From positions 1-10,264 of the forward strand of contig DJWQ01000121.1 in NCBI GenBank assembly GCA_002441045.1: DNA of 10,264 bases. The letters run 5' to 3'. Made by a program: the position numbers and the translations under genes. The notes beneath the pieces were generated by a model. It was not told the DNA's origin. It searched no databases and saw only the letters and a list, made by a program, of their open reading frames with translations. Source of the DNA: Firmicutes bacterium UBA6226 (lineage in GTDB: Bacteria; Bacillota_A; Clostridia; Peptostreptococcales; Acidaminobacteraceae). Shown here piece after piece: positions 6,838 through 10,264 of this stretch. The first letter of the stretch is position 1; every line of letters starts with the position of its first letter.

Positions 6838-8253
6838 CTACAGTTCCTCACCATTCGTAGCAATAACATTTTGATACCAATAGTAAGACTTTTTCTTCGT
6901 TCTTTTAAGCGCTTCTGACTCAAAATCAATGTGTACAAAACCATATCGCTTCTTATAGCCATTTAACCAGCTCAATAAATCTGTAAATGACCATGTGCAA
7001 TAAGCAAGCAAATTAACGCCATGTGACATTGCAGTTTCACAGGCTAAAATATGTTTGCGTAAAAAATCAATTCTATAATCGTCGTTAATTTCTCCAGTTT
7101 CAGTAAGGACATCATAAGCCCCTAAACCGTTTTCACTGATAATAATTGGCAAACCGTATCTTTTGTTTAATATTTCTAACCCATAACGAAGACCGTCCGG
7201 ATCGATCGCCCAATCCCAGTCCGTATATTCCAATTTATCGTTATGAACCTGTTTATAAAGACCTGGTATACCATTCTCTGATTGAGTTCCTTTTTTACCA
7301 GATGTATTCATTTCACTAAAGCCAACACCATCTTCTGGATTGTGAGCTATAGTCGCAGTCTGATAGTAGTTGATACCGATAAAGTCTGCAAGCTCAGCAG
7401 CGGCAGCCATCATCGTTTCGTCAGCTCTAGTGACGACTGGCATAACGCCCTTTTTAGTATAATACGCCACACCAGCAACTGGATAAGCTCCTTTATAATA
7501 ACCATCTAAGTACCATAGTGGTCCAGTTACATCAAAGTTGCGTTTTGCTCTTTGATCTTCTTGACTCTCAGAAGCTGCATAGGTTGGCGTGTATGCGATA
7601 CTTGAACCAATCATCCCATCATAACCTGCTTCTTTGTATGCAATTACAGTCTTTGCATGTGCCAATACAGTATGATGGAAAGCTTTTAAATATATCGCTT
7701 CATCTTGAAGCCCTGGTGGATGAAGTTTTAAAAGGTAACCCAACGAAGTAAATATATTGGGCTCATTCATGACGATCCAATACTTTACTCTGTCCGCAAA
7801 ATTTTCAAAGCATACATTTGCGTAATTAACAAAATCATCGATGATTCTTCTAGATTCCCATCCTTTGTACTCATCTTGTAATGCTTGTGGAAGATCCCAG
7901 TGATAAAGGGTTACCATCGGTACGATATCAGATTTATTCAGTTCATCAATGAGTTTATTGTAAAAGTCGATGCCTTCAGGATTAATTGCACCTGTTCCGG
8001 CAGGAATGATTCGAGGCCATGAAATCGAGAAACGGTAGGTCTTTAATCCCATTTCTTTCATTAATGCAACATCTTCCTCAATTCTATGATAATGGTCACA
8101 TGCGATATCACCATTTGTTCCTTCAAAGGTTTTACCAGGTAAATGTGCCCAAATATCCCAAATTGACGGTCCTTTACCCGCTTCTTTATAAGCACCTTCT
8201 ATTTGATAAGCTGCAGATGCAGATCCCCATAAAAAATCCTTTGTAAATGCCAT
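6838..8253 (-). CDS. Glycoside hydrolase family 1, probable 6-phospho-beta-glucosidase (BglC/YckE-like)
   Basis: This enzyme should hydrolyse beta-glucosides, most likely after 6-phosphorylation, giving glucose-6-phosphate plus aglycone or glucose. It has 471 residues, normal for GH1. The N-terminal GH1 signature is FLWGSASAAYQIEG (7-20), acid/base Glu164 is in VMNEP, and nucleophile Glu374 is in ISENG. The glycone-O6 region reads DLLSWLNGYKKRYGF (425-439). Ser428, Lys435 and Tyr437 match the phosphate-binding triad of 6-phospho-beta-glycosidases, where ordinary beta-glucosidases have NFEW with Glu. Trp429 is as in LacG-type phospho-galactosidases. Overall wording, including the C-terminus, closely resembles my recollection of Bacillus subtilis YckE/BglC. 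ATG 8253 is chosen over 8274 because AAGGAGG (8265-8259) precedes it and the family starts at MAFTKDFLWG. It abuts the ROK kinase gene. No promoter is evident in the 49-base gap upstream. Confidence 0.92.
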   Translation of the reverse strand: MAFTKDFLWGSASAAYQIEGAYKEAGKGPSIWDIWAHLPGKTFEGTNGDIACDHYHRIEEDVALMKEMGLKTYRFSISWPRIIPAGTGAINPEGIDFYNKLIDELNKSDIVPMVTLYHWDLPQALQDEYKGWESRRIIDDFVNYANVCFENFADRVKYWIVMNEPNIFTSLGYLLKLHPPGLQDEAIYLKAFHHTVLAHAKTVIAYKEAGYDGMIGSSIAYTPTYAASESQEDQRAKRNFDVTGPLWYLDGYYKGAYPVAGVAYYTKKGVMPVVTRADETMMAAAAELADFIGINYYQTATIAHNPEDGVGFSEMNTSGKKGTQSENGIPGLYKQVHNDKLEYTDWDWAIDPDGLRYGLEILNKRYGLPIIISENGLGAYDVLTETGEINDDYRIDFLRKHILACETAMSHGVNLLAYCTWSFTDLLSWLNGYKKRYGFVHIDFESEALKRTKKKSYYWYQNVIATNGEEL

Positions 8254-8282
8254 ATTAACCTCCTTATTTAACACTCAATCTT

Positions 8283-8304
8283 AAAAAAAGTCCCATAGGG
8301 ACTT
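8283..8304 (-). terminator. Intrinsic terminator of the CdaR-like regulator gene, overlapping its stop codon
   Basis: On the minus strand AAGTCCC-TAT-GGGACTT forms a 7-bp stem (8298-8304/8288-8294) followed by a T-run to 8283. The first arm includes the last two bases of the TAA stop codon. It lies 30 bases upstream of the GH1 start, so it either insulates GH1 or works as a partial terminator between the genes. Confidence 0.82.
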
Positions 8305-9217
8305 ATTTAATCTTGTCGCCTAGATAACTCATAAAATAATGCATTGCATCATTAAATTTACGAATATCAAAGCCTGTAATGCTTTCAAGCTTGTTAAGCC
8401 TATAAATTAATGTGTTGCGGTGAATATAAAGATCATTTGCAGTTTCTGAAATATTTAGATTGTTCTCAAAAAATACAAGTGCGGTTTGTTCTAACTCCTG
8501 ATCATTGACTGGTCTAATATTTTGTTTAAGTAATGTTTCCATAAGTAGCTTTTCTCTTGAATCAGCTTCACTAGATTTAAGTAACATTCTAATGCGTTTT
8601 ATCATTAAAGGAAAAAACATTGAATCAAAATAAACCACTTGTGTCTTTTGCTTAAACTCACGGACAAGTTCAGTCAGTTCATTCATTTGAACATATGATA
8701 CGTGAAACTCTGAAAGATGAGTGATTAAGTTGCCTACTGTTACCCGTATACTAGTAAGTGCTTCAGCTTCTAGTAAACTTTGTAATTCATAAGGGGTTAC
8801 AGAACTTTCTTCCTCTTCTCTCTCTTTTATAATCATTACGATTTCGTCGTCCCCGGTATAGACGATTTTCTCATCGATAAAAGTAGATTTAAGAATCTCT
8901 TTAACTTCAATTTCATTTTCTTTGTATTGAATTTTCCATAAACGAACAGGAAATTCAATTTCGTTATGATACTTTAAATAACCATCTGACGTCGTCAGCA
9001 ATAAATAATCTGAACTGGGCATCTCTTGATCTGCTGTTTCAAGCCATTTTTTAACCAGCTCGTATTCTACATCAGTGAGGGTTCTCTGTACGAGAAAAAG
9101 ATTACCATTATCAAGATGTACCAAAGTTTCATTTGACTTTATATTATGCTTTTTCTTATGAATTGGCTTAATAGCACACTTTAATATAGCTTCCAGCTCA
9201 AGAAATTTGTCTTTCAT
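8303..9217 (-). CDS. CdaR/PucR-type helix-turn-helix regulator
   Basis: This predicted transcriptional regulator has 304 residues and a C-terminal PucR/CdaR helix-turn-helix: LNISETANDLYIHRNTLIYR (254-273), then LNKLESITGFDIRKFNDAMH. That domain is the hallmark of the sugar-diacid regulator group. The N-terminal 230 residues match no domain I can name. They contain a charged stretch (KEREEEE, 131-137) after a possible beta-strand DEIVMII and may be a degenerate GGDEF-like or sensory region as in CdaR relatives. ATG 9217 follows a very strong AGAGGAGGGG site. It lies between the ABC ATPase gene and GH1, with terminators on both sides, so it is probably transcribed alone. Bacillus subtilis msmX is, as I recall, next to a similar HTH gene (yxkF), suggesting this pair is conserved and that the regulator may control the shared ATPase. 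Target and signal are unknown. Confidence 0.82.
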   Translation of the reverse strand: MKDKFLELEAILKCAIKPIHKKKHNIKSNETLVHLDNGNLFLVQRTLTDVEYELVKKWLETADQEMPSSDYLLLTTSDGYLKYHNEIEFPVRLWKIQYKENEIEVKEILKSTFIDEKIVYTGDDEIVMIIKEREEEESSVTPYELQSLLEAEALTSIRVTVGNLITHLSEFHVSYVQMNELTELVREFKQKTQVVYFDSMFFPLMIKRIRMLLKSSEADSREKLLMETLLKQNIRPVNDQELEQTALVFFENNLNISETANDLYIHRNTLIYRLNKLESITGFDIRKFNDAMHYFMSYLGDKIK

Positions 9218-9245
9218 AACCCCTCCTCTAGTAGAACTTTGCTCT

Positions 9246-9251
9246 ATTATA
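9246..9251 (-). promoter_or_regulatory. Possible -10 box of the CdaR-like regulator gene
   Basis: TATAAT on the minus strand lies 28 bases upstream of ATG 9217 and downstream of the ATPase terminator, a sensible place for a promoter. No good -35 is present at 16-18 bases (about CTTTTT), so the promoter is weak, activator-dependent or misidentified. Confidence 0.4.
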
Positions 9252-9281
9252 ATTCTATCATATTCTTTAAAAAGCTAAAGG

Positions 9282-9310
9282 AAAAAGGACAGACATTTAC
9301 TGACTGTCCT
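9282..9310 (-). terminator. Intrinsic terminator after the ABC ATPase gene
   Basis: On the minus strand AGGACAG/CTGTCCT (9310-9304 and 9292-9286) form a 7-bp stem around an 11-base loop, followed by a T-run (9285-9282). It lies 66 bases beyond the ATPase stop and separates it from the regulator gene. Confidence 0.8.
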
Positions 9311-9376
9311 CCAAAAAGGGTATTAATCATGATTTATGAGAAGGAGATTTTGATTGCATAATTGTGTTCCATCCAA

Positions 9377-10264
9377 CTAAAAGAGAATTGATTTCTCAGT
9401 TTCTTTGTCAAATAGATGGAGTTTATCCATATCAAATGCTACAGAGATATTTTGATTAAACTTTAATTCTACATGTGCATCTGCTTTTGCGATATATTGT
9501 CTGCCTTTAAATGAGAAGTAAACATTTAAATCACTTCCTAGTAACTCAGTAACTTCAACTTTTACAGTTAAGCCTTCATTTTCACCGACAATTTTAATGT
9601 CCTCAGGACGAACACCAACAACCACTTCTTTACCAATATAATTGCCTGCTTTTACTTTAGCAGCTGCTGCTTCATTAAGAACAACTTCAAAGCCATCGAT
9701 TTGAGCGACGATTTTACCTGCTTTTTCAGTTAATGTACCTTGTAAGAAGTTCATTTGTGGTGCACCGATGAAGCTTGCAACGAACATATTTGCTGGATGA
9801 TTATAAATTACTTTAGGCTCAGCAACTTGTTGAATGATACCATCATTCATAACACAAATTCTGCTACCCATTGTCATCGCTTCAGTTTGGTCGTGTGTTA
9901 CATATACGAAAGTCGTTTGAAGATCATTGTGAAGTTTGATTAACTCAGCTCTCATTTGTACTCTCAGCTTAGCATCTAAGTTAGAAAGCGGTTCATCCAT
10001 TAAAAATACTTCTGGTTTACGAACGATTGCTCGACCTAAAGCAACCCTTTGTCTTTGACCACCTGATAATTGTTTCGGTTTTCTAGTCAAAAGTTGTTCG
10101 ATATCAAGAATCTTAGCTGTTTTCTCAATTCTCTCTTTGATTTCTTCTTTTGGCGTTTTTTGAAGCTTTAACCCAAAAGCCATATTGTCATATACACTCA
10201 TGTGTGGATATAAAGCGTAGTTTTGGAAAACCATTGCGATATTTCTATCTTTAGGTGCGACATT
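9377..10264 (-). CDS. MsmX/UgpC/MalK-type ABC sugar transporter ATPase (N-terminus cut by window edge)
   Basis: This ATP-hydrolysing subunit energises CUT1 sugar importers. In total 295 residues are visible, and the frame is open through 10264. About 70 N-terminal residues, including Walker A, are outside the window, judging from the usual length of about 365. Visible elements in order are the Q-loop VFQNYALYPHM, the ABC signature LSGGQRQRVALGRA, Walker B VFLMDEPLS, the D-loop NLDAKLR and the H-loop VYVTHDQTEAM. The C-terminal OB/TOBE regulatory domain includes VVGVRPEDIKI. Methionine 10234 is internal, not the start. No permease gene adjoins it here, and the binding-protein gene is about 8 kb away. 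This fits the multitask MsmX/MsmK habit of serving several importers from a separate locus, including probably the one at the left edge. A terminator follows and the CdaR-like regulator is next downstream. Confidence 0.92.
   Translation of the reverse strand, partial: NVAPKDRNIAMVFQNYALYPHMSVYDNMAFGLKLQKTPKEEIKERIEKTAKILDIEQLLTRKPKQLSGGQRQRVALGRAIVRKPEVFLMDEPLSNLDAKLRVQMRAELIKLHNDLQTTFVYVTHDQTEAMTMGSRICVMNDGIIQQVAEPKVIYNHPANMFVASFIGAPQMNFLQGTLTEKAGKIVAQIDGFEVVLNEAAAAKVKAGNYIGKEVVVGVRPEDIKIVGENEGLTVKVEVTELLGSDLNVYFSFKGRQYIAKADAHVELKFNQNISVAFDMDKLHLFDKETEKSILF

Noticed and set aside
6320..8246. Several short plus-strand open frames opposite the ROK and GH1 genes
   Set aside because: All are shadows of strongly supported minus-strand enzymes, with low-complexity translations and no start signals.
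8375..8388. Possible catabolite-response element within the regulator gene
   Set aside because: It resembles a cre flank but the central CG is reversed to GC. It lies in coding sequence for the conserved HTH domain.
9339..9363. Plus-strand GAGAAGGAGA ribosome-site-like sequence after the ATPase gene
   Set aside because: The following TTG frame hits a stop within three codons, so there is no small gene.
1..10264. CRISPR arrays, tRNA/rRNA genes, transposases, phage genes, toxin-antitoxin or defence systems
   Set aside because: No spaced direct repeats, structured RNA gene signatures or proteins of these families were seen on either strand.
1..10264. UGA-as-tryptophan code of Mycoplasma/Spiroplasma
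   Set aside because: The minus-strand and plus-strand genes stop normally, and the tryptophan positions read are TGG, so the standard bacterial code fits.

Overview
The window is an ordinary but well-organised carbohydrate-utilisation locus of a low-GC, Gram-positive-type bacterium. The source is probably a Bacillota member or a relative near the Mollicutes (Acholeplasma/Erysipelotrichales-like). That rests on AT-rich DNA, strong GGAGG ribosome sites, a lipoprotein signal peptide, Bacillus-like enzyme families, and TGG rather than TGA for Trp in the frames read. The species is not determinable from the window. No RNA gene, insertion sequence, phage gene or CRISPR array was seen, and I found no convincing novel system. 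The interest lies in pathway logic and regulatory sites.

Layout, left to right. A CUT1-type sugar-binding lipoprotein (minus, its C-terminus beyond the left edge) lies downstream of a cytoplasmic GH3 beta-xylosidase/beta-glucosidase (minus). A 303-base divergent control region follows, then aldose 1-epimerase galM (plus). galM converges on a LacI-family repressor gene (minus), with a shared bidirectional terminator between them. Next come a ROK sugar kinase and a GH1 enzyme (both minus, abutting, in transcription order GH1-ROK-lacI). Then a CdaR/PucR-type HTH regulator (minus) with its own terminator, and finally an MsmX/UgpC-type ABC ATPase (minus) whose N-terminus is beyond the right edge.

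How the genes fit together. The lipoprotein, with permeases expected to the left, would import a beta-linked oligosaccharide or beta-glucoside, energised by a shared MsmX-type ATPase. GH3 would cleave unmodified beta-glycosides in the cytoplasm and GalM would equilibrate the released anomers. The ROK protein resembles beta-glucoside kinase BglK. The GH1 enzyme carries the Ser-Lys-Tyr phosphate-binding signature of 6-phospho-beta-glycosidases. Together these suggest a second, ATP-kinase-dependent phospho-beta-glucoside branch.

Three copies of a palindrome related to TCGAAAACGTTTTCGA mark the LacI-family regulon. Two sit at the same distance downstream of the -10 boxes of the GH3 and lacI promoters, and one lies in the GH3 leader. 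galM has a near-consensus promoter without an operator. The GH1-ROK pair has no obvious promoter or operator and begins just after a terminator.
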